DNA of 64,000 nt, taken from assembly GCA_938743325.2 (NCBI GenBank), contig OW568873.1:744001-808000 (forward strand), given 5' to 3'. The position numbers and the translations under genes were made by a program. Of this stretch, positions 21,501 through 29,239 are shown piece after piece; position 1 is the stretch's first letter; every line of letters begins with the position of its first letter. This stretch comes from Pycnococcus provasolii. Its lineage: Eukaryota > Chlorophyta > Pseudoscourfieldiophyceae > Pseudoscourfieldiales > Pycnococcaceae. The notes beneath the pieces were generated by a model. That model worked only from the letters and a program-made list of their open reading frames with translations, ran no database searches and was not told where the DNA came from.

Positions 21501-22612
21501 CGCCGTGCAAGCTGCTCGTCGCGCTGGCGATTTGCGATGCTCTCCTTCCATCGAGCGAGGTGGCGTCGCATGCGCTGGCGGCGGCAGAATCGTGCCGCGA
21601 GATGGTCGAGGCGCTCATTTCGCGCGGCGATTCGCACGTACTCGACCCACGCGAGCCACGCAGGTCGCTTCGAGCGCGGCTGTAGTCGCGCAAAGACTCT
21701 CCTCCTCCGCTTCGCTGAGCGCGACGCGGCAGTTCTCCACGAGCGCAGTGTCCGTCGCAGAAATTTGCCAATGTTGCGATCCGTGTGCGCGAATGCCTTC
21801 TCGATCGCCATGCGCGCGACGCGCACGGCGCGGCAGGTTTCCGTCCATGCCTCGAACGCGACGTGCGCGAGGCGCATGCGCATCCGGTGAAGTGCTCGCG
21901 TCGCGACGCGTCGAAGCGTTCGCGAGTGTTCCGCGTGCTTTGCAACCGCCGCCCACGAGCGCGCGAGCCTGACTCTTCGAACGTGCACATCTGCGCGCCT
22001 GCGGTCGTTCCTCGTTCGCTTCGCATCCGCGACGCTCCACACCCACGCCGCGAGCGGCGCACGCAGCGCGCTCTTCGTGCGTCTTCGAAGGACGTCGTTG
22101 ATGGCGACTGCGCGATATTTCGCAGTCCACCCAGAGACGCGCATCGCCGCGAACGCCGCGCTGGCAAGCCTTCTCTTGTGCGCGCGCATGGCGAGCGCCG
22201 CCGCCCTTGTTCTCACGTCGGCGAGTCTGTCTTCCGCGCGTCTGAGTTTGAGCGCGACTTCCTTGTTTTCCTCCTTGACTCTCCTCGCCTCCGCCTCGGC
22301 GTGTGCTTTTTCCTGAAGTGCGTAGTCCCTCTCCGCGGGCAGGGTGAGCATGGTGGCATTCTCTTTCAGGAGTTCGTCGCGTTCCTTTTCAAGCTTGAGC
22401 AGCGCGACGTGCCGCGTGTAAGACCCCGACGAAGAAAACTCATCGCTTCGAGGAGGCGTGGTTGGCACTTCCCTTAAGGTTGCCATCGGAACCTGTGCGT
22501 TGAATGCGGATATGCGCGTTGTCAGCGACTCGACGGCCTTTTGCACCACCGCCACGCCCTCCACAGAAGAGGACAGTCCGGACTCGAGTCCATAGGAGGA
22601 AGGGTACTCCAT
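18584..22612 (-). CDS. Sfi1-like / Kelch / coiled-coil protein
   Basis: A 1,342-residue protein from the ATG at 22612 (MEYPSSYGLESG). The frame continues upstream to 22918 but that part looks like flank. Order: a short coiled coil (about 60-130); a long Arg/Ala/Trp-rich helical region (about 130-500) with repeated AF..W or L..W spacing (FEAWTETCR, LRSWRTAASR, LARWKESIA, LSSWRHIAQ), reminiscent of Sfi1/centrin-binding repeats; Kelch-type propeller blades (about 575-975: VLFGGRAQHG, LLFGGHDGRR, ILFGGYASG, VVFGGILAGG, ALGGCND); and a coiled coil to the end with a poly-Asp tail. The combination suggests a centrosome or basal-body scaffold. The Sfi1 assignment rests on spacing only. Confidence 0.8.
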   Translation of the reverse strand: MEYPSSYGLESGLSSSVEGVAVVQKAVESLTTRISAFNAQVPMATLREVPTTPPRSDEFSSSGSYTRHVALLKLEKERDELLKENATMLTLPAERDYALQEKAHAEAEARRVKEENKEVALKLRRAEDRLADVRTRAAALAMRAHKRRLASAAFAAMRVSGWTAKYRAVAINDVLRRRTKSALRAPLAAWVWSVADAKRTRNDRRRADVHVRRVRLARSWAAVAKHAEHSRTLRRVATRALHRMRMRLAHVAFEAWTETCRAVRVARMAIEKAFAHTDRNIGKFLRRTLRSWRTAASRSAKRRRRVFARLQPRSKRPAWLAWVEYVRIAARNERLDHLAARFCRRQRMRRHLARWKESIANRQRDEQLARRAAVSWMRRGARSALIGWADAASYRVRLRNVRDGKLAARLASLTRARAFASLSSWRHIAQQLRLRRRAAAKLLHGRLLSMMRGWRAQARAARATADAAIAVGRALARQRRAAEEGAMDALLLYCLASWRATVASARCAGFASDAASAVASAKAAASRADAANAAAAEARRASDAAAAARSADAQALAAARCRAIALGPLKDDGASDFGYALAPPLAWRPVRGVTPNVGRAGAAVAALRVPGGADAGLGKCAAVLFGGRAQHGTAVAELAVLATATGRDGGVDAVALHPFVASGAAPAARSEVASVVLPGGSAWLLFGGHDGRREMNDCHVVAIRAPKVPASADADGATTSASRAPPLAATWSRVALHLPYDGQPPPALAGAAACYHNQTGCVILFGGYASGIGHTNRLLSLDVSNGVWHPIELTGDPPPRPRRGAAIVPMADGSVVVFGGILAGGYRNANDGEDAAAYVMSPPRHGSVATDGGRTPPWTCQRVSGALPAAAATAARAGNDAIAVEEDAGVAVLLGEDMARVHLLDLSSGSWRPGPMLAGFAHVDQATSGNTRAMPSSRVGHGVVSLGASGGLIALGGCNDLSGRVVPDPSWIIACPLLEEGAAATAAAVAAEERLNALEEKRRIDRAAAVGAAQALEACRESLALANLRTKEERERRGEAVRAQRDLKRILAAERRRVAESHAAAEASSSAASAEAGRRANAEEAAKRLGQDARRLAAELSASESAVSQGLKVADQLREELSSANARAIASAREAEAASRAVAEERAKLARREAELHAKAAAIEAAAGERISRMAAELSTCNARLSSESAARQEAEKALSMAQAEVAQLREAERIKSLEERERRAKALRSSATMVDGRPRSTEARIQYLEEELEAAQSQIELLEHRVELAEAAKEDALAAAEVANSCALAALERTTAEVESTKRHFGAAVADTADAVGADLVRTLSGRESGRGIDDDDDDDD

Positions 22613-23047
22613 GTATCGATTCTGAAATGAAAGAAAAGAAAAGAAACGCGGAGAATGAAAATGAAGGGAACTTAAGGTTAAGGGCGACTTTCGGATATTC
22701 GGATTTCCGATTTCGGCCAGGCCCAAAGTCCGTCTGCCCTTGAGGGGTTTGGAGTTTTGAGTTGGGAACCACAAACCAAACCAAACCAAACCAAAACAAA
22801 CACGTCTCGAGGAGCGCGGGAAGAAAAGTGGACTCAGAGCCAATGGGGGCAAGCCATACCCTTGATGAGTTGATGTGCCATTCTTCGAAGGATCCCCCTC
22901 CCTCCCCCTCCCCCACATCGGACCCTTACGATAGTACTTCTACTTATTATTTAGCGGGGGCCGGTTGGGGATCCCGGTCGGGCTCTTTTCATCAGGATTT
23001 ACATAACGTCTTGAACAAGTCTTTTTGGCATTACTATGGTAATAATA

Positions 23048-23128
23048 CTAACGTCGTCCTTTCTTCTTTGATGACGACTTGCCGCCCTTCGACGGCGCGC
23101 TCTTGAACTGAGGAGGTTTGGTGGACAC
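23048..23128 (-). pseudogene. Possible terminal coding fragment, lysine-rich
   Basis: On the minus strand, 26 codons ending in TAG encode a basic tail (VSTKPPQFKSAPSKGGK, then SSSKKKGRR) using the GC-rich codons of the host genes. No matching upstream exon is visible, so this is either the last exon of a spliced gene or a relic. The lysine-rich ending is like many ribosomal or nucleolar proteins, but no family is assigned. Confidence 0.25.
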
Positions 23129-23350
23129 CTTGTGTTGCCAAGGGTGACGACAAGGAGTGCGAGCGGTGCGATGTTCTTGACGGTTGTGAGATGTTCAGAT
23201 GGAGTTTAGGGTTTATGGTTGGATGGGGACTCATTCAACAATGGGTCCCAGATGGTAGGAATAATGTATTGGAAGATGGACGACTCTCGTTCCACACTGG
23301 CTCTGGTGTTAGTTGGAATATAGATGGAGGGCTGTGGGTAGTTTGGAATC

Positions 23351-23445
23351 CCATATGACAGATTGTCATATGGAATAGGTCGAGGTGCCTCCTTGACATT
23401 GGACTTTTAACCAGGATATAGGTCGGAGTTTTCTCTCGACCTATT
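23351..23445. repeat. Perfect 10-bp hairpin plus 11-bp inverted repeat
   Basis: CCATATGACA (23351-23360) and TGTCATATGG (23364-23373) form a perfect stem with a 3-base loop. Directly after it, AATAGGTCGAG (23374-23384) pairs with CTCGACCTATT (23435-23445). A further ATAGGTCGGAG copy lies at about 23418. This could fold as a two-stem RNA or act as a DNA cruciform or protein site. Confidence 0.6.
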
Positions 23446-23665
23446 CTCCCCTTGGAAGAGTCTGGCGCGCCGAGACGCACTCGGGCACGCCCTTCACTTT
23501 TACCCCATAGTAACCTTCACTCTTCTCTTTTATTTATTTTCCCCCGCGGCGCCATACTTCTTTAACACTTATGGAACTGGGCCTCACCCGCGTTTAAGAA
23601 GACTAACGCCCACGAAACTTGGAGAAACTAATATTCATACTACTGCCGTCACAACGAGCCCAGCT

Positions 23666-24886
23666 ATGCTCAAGACGGACGAGAAACACACCCTCACTGA
23701 GCTGACACGCAACGAGAAGGAAGCACGTGCAGCGCGAATAACAGCCGCGGAACTGCTGCGAGACGACGCTTTAGCGCGACGCGACGAAGTGCAGCGCGCG
23801 TCTCTCACGGACGAAGGAGTACCACGGACACCGACGCACAAAATACTCGTTGAAACAGCCGAGAAGCAGCTTGAAAGTGCGCAGAAACTGCTCACTGCTC
23901 TTGTTGACAAAGCGGAGTCACCGGACTCTGACCAGACGCTAGTCCTCGATAAGGAGAGCGACGTCACCGCTGAAGAGCCCACCACAACAACCACAAGGTA
24001 CGTTGAACAACTGCAAACTTTTAACGCTGACGGAGGTGAGGAAGGGAACGAAAACCCGTGGCACGAGGTGCTGAAATACAACAGGTACAGGGTACTTGAC
24101 GAAGAACAACAAGCTGGAGAACAGCAGGAACAACAACATGAGCCTCAACAAGATACACCGGTATACGACAGCATAACACTGACACCACAGCAGCTTTCTC
24201 TAGCGCGAGACGCACAAGAAGTACCTCCGCTGGAAGAAATACAGCCATACCAGCAGCAGCCATACCAGCAGCAGCCATACCAGCAGCAGCCATACCAGCA
24301 GCAGCCATACCAGCAGCAACCATACCGCACGGCTTTGGAACAACGACTCGAAAGCGAAACTGCAAAACTTACTGCACTACTCAATGAACGGGATCAAGAA
24401 TTGCGCAATTCACAGCAGTCTACACGCACACTCGCGGAGATTACCGACGTTCTACACCGACAACTGGATGAGCAACAGCAGCGCACCAATACCATGAATG
24501 AAGAGCTGCGACAACAACGTCAGCAGATTGATGAAATGAAACGCAACACTGGTAACGGCATACCAAACACTGCAGTGGCTGACCTGCTACAACGCGCGGC
24601 GAAGTCATCGGACAGCGACGGAGATGTAGCAAATCTACTACAACAGAGACTGGATAACTTACGAGGAAATGTAAAAGTGGAGCATCAAATTAAAAATAAT
24701 ATCACTAAAACAGATGAGATTCCATATGTACATCCTCCTGATCCATCCACTTCGTCCACGATGCCAGCGCAAATACAAGATGCCATGCAGAATAATGACG
24801 TGATGAGCCGCATGGATGATATCTTTTGGTTTGGTTATTTGGTCTCGTTATATTTTGTTTTGGCACATCACGTGATCGTCTCCTAG
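23666..24886 (+). CDS. Hypothetical coiled-coil protein with QPYQ repeats
   Basis: A 406-residue frame from the ATG at 23666; no family recognised. The N-terminal ~95 residues are charged helix (TELTRNEKEARAARI). The middle is Gln/Glu-rich. About residues 192-222 are five or six copies of QPYQQ encoded by a 12-bp DNA repeat (about 24238-24330). Residues 225-300 are coiled coil rich in Gln/Glu/Arg. The last ~20 residues turn hydrophobic where the frame runs into AT-rich sequence, so the true end may differ. Codon use is more A-rich than in neighbouring genes. A mobile-element structural protein or a lineage-specific gene are both possible. Confidence 0.45.
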   Translation: MLKTDEKHTLTELTRNEKEARAARITAAELLRDDALARRDEVQRASLTDEGVPRTPTHKILVETAEKQLESAQKLLTALVDKAESPDSDQTLVLDKESDVTAEEPTTTTTRYVEQLQTFNADGGEEGNENPWHEVLKYNRYRVLDEEQQAGEQQEQQHEPQQDTPVYDSITLTPQQLSLARDAQEVPPLEEIQPYQQQPYQQQPYQQQPYQQQPYQQQPYRTALEQRLESETAKLTALLNERDQELRNSQQSTRTLAEITDVLHRQLDEQQQRTNTMNEELRQQRQQIDEMKRNTGNGIPNTAVADLLQRAAKSSDSDGDVANLLQQRLDNLRGNVKVEHQIKNNITKTDEIPYVHPPDPSTSSTMPAQIQDAMQNNDVMSRMDDIFWFGYLVSLYFVLAHHVIVS

Positions 24887-25988
24887 ATCACGTGACTTTC
24901 TTCATGGTTATATTTTATGGTTATAAGTTGCAAAGCATGGATTGCACATGCATGTCGACATTCTTTCCGTTCCTTATCTCCACTCTTTTGAATGGCTCAT
25001 GGCTCAAAGCATGGACCCTCATGCTTTGCTCCCTAGTCTTCTTGGAGGCCTCCTAGGCCTTCTCCTCTTCCCTACCTCTGCCTTTTACTTTCATTCTAGT
25101 AACAAACCTTTTTACCTTAAGCACTTTCTCTACCTTAAGGTCTTCTACCTACAACAGCTCACAGAGAGCCCGCGGCCCCGCGCTCTTCAATTCATTCATT
25201 GAGCGTGCGGTTGCGGAAGTTGTGGGAGCGGGAGCGTGCGTGATCACGAAGTAGTGCTGTAATGATAGCAGTATTGTCGTAGTGAGTCAGCAGGGAGCCA
25301 GGGAACCTGCACGTGCGACAAGCCAAAACAAACGGTAATCGGGAAGAACTTCTTGCGCGCCTCGAAGGTTTGCTCGAACATGCCGAAGGTGTGCTGTATT
25401 GCACGCTCCACCTCATCATGGACACCTTTGCAGATTTCGTGGGCGCCATCGAAGAGCGAGAGCGTACCCTACATACGGGGCGAGTTTTCACGTATGCAAC
25501 GTCCATGACGTCCTTAAGCAAACGTAGTACACGCGTACGAAGAAACACTTCGCGAAAAACGTAATTCTTGAATTGGGGTTGAAAAGGTCGAAAAATACCG
25601 ATTCGGGGTTATCTTCGTGACGTGTTCCGGGTCATACCTTGCTACGCTCTCTTCTCTAATCGACAGTTGACCACCTTTCGAGAAGGATGTCGACATGTCA
25701 AGACTCAAAAACAGGTAACTTACCGGGTAGGAAGTAGGTGGTCAGAATCAGAAGTGGCTGATCAACAAATCAATCACCCACTTCATAGTTCTTCTAGATG
25801 GTAGCCGCGTAGATCTTCGAGAGCAATCTGTATGTCACGTTACAAGTCTTTGCATGACGACAACATGTTTGTTTGGCCCTCCTCTCCTCTCTCCTCTCCT
25901 CTCTCCTCTTTCGGCCGCCGGCTTCGTCCCCCATCCCGCCGCAAACATCCTCGTCTTTTATTTTGGTCGTTTATTTGTTGTCTCCATC
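24887..25988. other. AT-rich flank and ABCG promoter region
   Basis: Just before and after 24887 lies ATCACGTGA in two copies, each carrying a CACGTG E-box/G-box core. A pyrimidine-rich stretch (24950-25150) follows, then a coding-like minus-strand fragment (25244-25468). A CTCTCCTCT tract at 25878-25912 sits just upstream of the ABCG gene. No complete gene is supported. Confidence 0.45.
25244..25468 (-). pseudogene. Unassigned coding-like fragment
   Basis: The minus strand encodes about 74 residues with a natural protein look (DGAHEICKGVHDEVERA, QTFEARKKFFP, LSHVQVPWLPADS) and a stop at 25244. Its 5' edge is a TAG directly followed by the frame, which could be a splice acceptor. No start codon or upstream exon could be placed. 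It is either the last exon of a spliced gene or a gene relic. An opposite-strand open frame exists but looks less protein-like. Confidence 0.3.
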
Positions 25989-27953
25989 ATGCCGTCCGTC
26001 GCCGTCGAGGTCACGCACGCCTCCCAGGTGTTCCGCTTCGACAACATCAAGTACACCGTGCCCACATCCAACGGGGACAAACAGATCCTCAAGGGAATCA
26101 AGGGCGTCGTGAAAAGCGGCGAAGTGCTCGCCGTCATGGGACCGTCAGGGGCCGGGAAGACGATGCTGCTTAACGTGCTCACGCTCGTGCCTGGGCCGGG
26201 AACGCGAACGGGAAACCTCACGCTCAACGGAGTGACGCTCTCCGAAAAAGCTTTCAGCACACACGCCGCTGTCGTCACGCAGGCTGACCAGCAGTGGGCG
26301 TTCCTCACGTGCAGAGAGACGGTGCAGTACGCGTCGGACCTGTACAGCACGAGCAGTGCGGCGGAGCGCGCCACGCAAGTCGACAAGCTGATCGACCTCA
26401 TGGGACTCTCCGGGTGCGCAGACACCAAGGTGGGCAACCAGTTCATGGCCGGACTGAGCGGTGGACAGCGCCGACGCCTGAGCCTCGCCACGGCGGTCAT
26501 CAAGGACCCCGCGCTTCTGTTCCTCGACGAGCCAACTTCTGGACTGGACGCCGCCGCCGCCCTGAGCATCATGAACTTCATCAAGGAGCTTTCGACGACG
26601 CGAAACATGTGCGTCTTCGCCACCATCCACCAGCCAAGCAGCGAGGTGTACGACACGTTTGACCAGCTGATGGTCCTCTCCGACGGACGTATCGCATATG
26701 CAGGCCCCGCGGAGAGCGCGATTACGTACTTCGCGGACATGGGATTCCCGGCGCCAGAGCACTCCAACCCCGCGGACTTCTTCCTCAACCTCGTGAACCG
26801 CGAGTTCACCGACCCCAAGAGCGTCGACAAGCTGCTCGACATGTGGGTTAGCGCCGAGTCGAAATACGGCTCCGAGTCGAACCTGAAAGCGCTCGACGAT
26901 TCCGACGATGCCGTGGCCGCCGACAACGACAACTCCAGCTTGTACCGCACCGGATTATTCTCGCAAATTGGAACGCTCCTTCGTCGCCAGTCGCTCCTCA
27001 TCGGACGCGATCCCACGCTGTACGTGGGGCGCATGGTGATGTTCCTATTCAGCTGCGCATTCTTTGCCGTTATTTACATTCAGGCAAGGAAACGCGTCCA
27101 GGAGCAGGCTCTCTACCGCCTCTTCCTCCTCATGTGGTTCATCGGCGTGCCGTCGAGTCTTGGCGTGATTGCCGTGTTCGCGATGAACTTGGAATTCAAC
27201 GCCATCAAAAGAGAGGTGAAGGACGGCATGGTGCGACCCGTCGCGTACTTCATCTCCAACGCCATCCTGCAGCTTCCCCTCTGCTTCGTCATGGGCATCT
27301 TCGCGATGAGCGTCCCAGGTTATGGCATTGCCGGCTTCAACGGGGAAGCGTACTTGGCCTTCCTTTGCGTCTACTCGCTAACGCTGTGGTCATTCGAGTG
27401 CATGGCGCAGTTCTTTTCCATTCAGTTCGACAACCCGCTGCTCGGCATGCTGATGTACATGAATATGTGGTTCTCCGCATTCCTCTTTGCTGGCGTCATG
27501 GTTCCCGAGGAAGACGTAATCTGGCCGTTCAGGGCGTTTTGCTACTCGCTGCCTCTTCGTTGGAGCCTCACGGGTATGGCCAAGGTTGAATTCTCCGGAA
27601 CAACTTTCAGGGGTGCGGTGCCTTACCACGCCGGCGACGAGAATTCTACCGATGCCTCCCTCCGCTTCCCTTACGGCGAAGAGGATCCGTGGACGACGGC
27701 AGAGATTTCGAAGGGCTTCAAGTGCGACCCGAACGTTCCAATGCTCGCCTGCAATGGCTACACAGGTGATCAGGTGTTGGATAGCATTGGCCAAAACTAC
27801 AAGTCGATTGGCAGCGAGAACAACGTCTTCCGTGACACGATGTTCATCGTCATCATTGGCATTGTCTTCAAGCTTCAATTCCTCGTGTTCATGGTAACGA
27901 AACTCAAGAGTGCCAAGCCGCCAGTGCCTGAAAAGGCTCTTAAGGCTGCTTAA
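25989..27953 (+). CDS. ABCG half-transporter
   Basis: A 654-residue ABC half-transporter of the G (White/WBC) subfamily with the nucleotide-binding domain first. The ATG at 25989 (MPSVAVEVTH) was chosen over an open upstream stretch that is a CT repeat. Walker A GPSGAGKT (about 51), Q-loop region, signature LSGGQRRR (about 156), Walker B LLFLDEPTSGLD (about 176) and H-loop IHQPS are intact. The C-terminal half has about six hydrophobic spans (AFFAVIYIQ, NAILQLPLCFVMGI, LMYMNMWFSAFLFAGVMV and a last span near 630) and a cysteine-bearing extracellular loop before the last span. ABCG proteins export lipids, sterols or hormones as dimers; the substrate here is unknown. Convergent with STK19 (76-bp gap). 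Confidence 0.93.
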   Translation: MPSVAVEVTHASQVFRFDNIKYTVPTSNGDKQILKGIKGVVKSGEVLAVMGPSGAGKTMLLNVLTLVPGPGTRTGNLTLNGVTLSEKAFSTHAAVVTQADQQWAFLTCRETVQYASDLYSTSSAAERATQVDKLIDLMGLSGCADTKVGNQFMAGLSGGQRRRLSLATAVIKDPALLFLDEPTSGLDAAAALSIMNFIKELSTTRNMCVFATIHQPSSEVYDTFDQLMVLSDGRIAYAGPAESAITYFADMGFPAPEHSNPADFFLNLVNREFTDPKSVDKLLDMWVSAESKYGSESNLKALDDSDDAVAADNDNSSLYRTGLFSQIGTLLRRQSLLIGRDPTLYVGRMVMFLFSCAFFAVIYIQARKRVQEQALYRLFLLMWFIGVPSSLGVIAVFAMNLEFNAIKREVKDGMVRPVAYFISNAILQLPLCFVMGIFAMSVPGYGIAGFNGEAYLAFLCVYSLTLWSFECMAQFFSIQFDNPLLGMLMYMNMWFSAFLFAGVMVPEEDVIWPFRAFCYSLPLRWSLTGMAKVEFSGTTFRGAVPYHAGDENSTDASLRFPYGEEDPWTTAEISKGFKCDPNVPMLACNGYTGDQVLDSIGQNYKSIGSENNVFRDTMFIVIIGIVFKLQFLVFMVTKLKSAKPPVPEKALKAA

Positions 27954-28029
27954 AAATCAAATCATGAATTATTTAAGTAGAATTTTAGTTACTCGATTTT
28001 AAGCAATTTGCATCGAAAGCGTATTCTTT

Positions 28030-29148
28030 TTAACGCACGCATCGAACGAGTGTCTCGCCGTTGCCTGTATCGATGGCCGTGACATGCCCGCGGCCGTAGA
28101 GATCGCGGATGTGAAATGCGAGGCTCAACTTCGAGCCTCGTGGGAAGGGTGCGCCCTTCTTTTCACTTGCCCACCTCCTCATTAGCTCCTCCGTCGCCTC
28201 TCCGCGCGGTCGCCTGGCAAGGCGCCGCATGATGTCTGCATTGCCGCTTGCCAGATGACTGAGTGCTGCACCCACGCCGGGAACGCTCAGCCGCAGCCAC
28301 GTGTCGCCGCGCATGTCCGTTGCTCTCGTGACAAAGCCCGAGGACGCGAGGCGTGCGAGCCACACATCAGGATTTGCAGGCGACCTCGTCTTGGCGGTGG
28401 CAACGCTGCTGGCGTGCTCCGCGACGAGCGCGTTTGCGACGACATCTGGCGCCCACCGTGCCGCCACCGACGCTGTTGCAAGCACGCCACCGCGTGCACG
28501 TATGCACCTCTGCAGCAGAGCGAGCGCTTGTCTGGTCTCAACGTCGGTTGACGCGGCTGTTGACGCGTTAGCAATGGCACGGTCAAACTCGAGCGCGGTT
28601 GTATAAGCGCGTTCGTGCTTGCCGTCCATGGGCACTGCGATGAGGCGCAGGCGTCCTTCGGCGCACGCGCTGTCGAGCATTTTCTCGACGTCCGCCTCGT
28701 CGTGCACGTGACCTCTGCACATCGCGGCAACTTGCGTTTGCAGTGCGAAGGGCGCGGCGCACGGCGGGGCTCGTGCGGGCCAAGCGCGGCAGAGCGCGCA
28801 CGCGACCGCTGTGGGGTCGTCTCTGCGAAAGTTTTCGTTTGCTGTGTATGCCTTGAGTTCGAATGTCCGTTCGGGCGCCTGTTCTTGGTATCGCGCGGTG
28901 TTTAAATCCGCGCGGATCGCGAGGAGTGATGGGCCAGGGTCCGTGAATTCGGACGCTGTAGTGTTTTGCTTTTTTCCTCTTGAGAAAGCAGCACCACTGA
29001 CACTGTCGTTGTTGTCGCGTATGAATCCACCCTCGCGTTGCTGTTCTGCCCTGAGGAGGTGCGCGTACGTCGCGTCGACGTTATTGGCATTGTCCTTTGC
29101 TCCACTCCTGTCATACTCCACTCCGCGAGCGCGTTTGTTGTTGGACAT
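28030..29148 (-). CDS. STK19: STK19 homologue (winged-helix protein)
   Basis: A 372-residue protein from the ATG at 29148. The C-terminal ~250 residues match STK19: an LCRAWPA-type entry helix, a DEADVEKMLDSACAEGRLRL winged-helix segment, WLRLSVPGVGAAL (compare WWLAVPGAG in human STK19), then LAFHIRDLYGRGHV and TGNGETLVRCV at the end. STK19 was first called a kinase but is a DNA-binding triple winged-helix protein of transcription-coupled repair, so kinase motifs are not expected and none is seen. The N-terminal ~100 residues are disordered and carry KRARG. It shares a 91-bp head-to-head promoter with the RCC1/U-box gene. Confidence 0.82.
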   Translation of the reverse strand: MSNNKRARGVEYDRSGAKDNANNVDATYAHLLRAEQQREGGFIRDNNDSVSGAAFSRGKKQNTTASEFTDPGPSLLAIRADLNTARYQEQAPERTFELKAYTANENFRRDDPTAVACALCRAWPARAPPCAAPFALQTQVAAMCRGHVHDEADVEKMLDSACAEGRLRLIAVPMDGKHERAYTTALEFDRAIANASTAASTDVETRQALALLQRCIRARGGVLATASVAARWAPDVVANALVAEHASSVATAKTRSPANPDVWLARLASSGFVTRATDMRGDTWLRLSVPGVGAALSHLASGNADIMRRLARRPRGEATEELMRRWASEKKGAPFPRGSKLSLAFHIRDLYGRGHVTAIDTGNGETLVRCVR

Positions 29149-29239
29149 CTGGAAAAGGGATTCGGAGGGATGTTTCTTTTCTGAAGTCTCTCCTGCTCTG
29201 ACCGGGACCCCGGGGGGATTCTCGGAGCAGCAAGCAAGC
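29149..29239. promoter_or_regulatory. Short bidirectional promoter
   Basis: Only 91 bases separate the start codons of the STK19 homologue (-) and the RCC1/U-box protein (+). It holds a GC-rich GACCGGGACCCCGGGG core and no TATA box that I can see. Both 5' UTRs must be very short, or transcripts overlap. Confidence 0.6.

Larger units (their letters stand above)
22613..23665. other. AT-richer intergenic region with hairpins
   Basis: Near 22780-22800 there is a CAAAC repeat. At 23351-23445 there are two inverted repeats (separate entry). A coding-like C-terminal fragment on the minus strand (23048-23128) is listed separately. No full gene is seen. Confidence 0.5.

Noticed and set aside
18698-21890. 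Long + strand frames opposite the Sfi1/Kelch gene
   Set aside because: They are Ala/Arg/Ser-rich mirror translations of the real gene with no domains.
28163-28270. Kinase activity for the STK19 homologue
   Set aside because: No kinase motifs are present; the family is now seen as a DNA-binding winged-helix protein.
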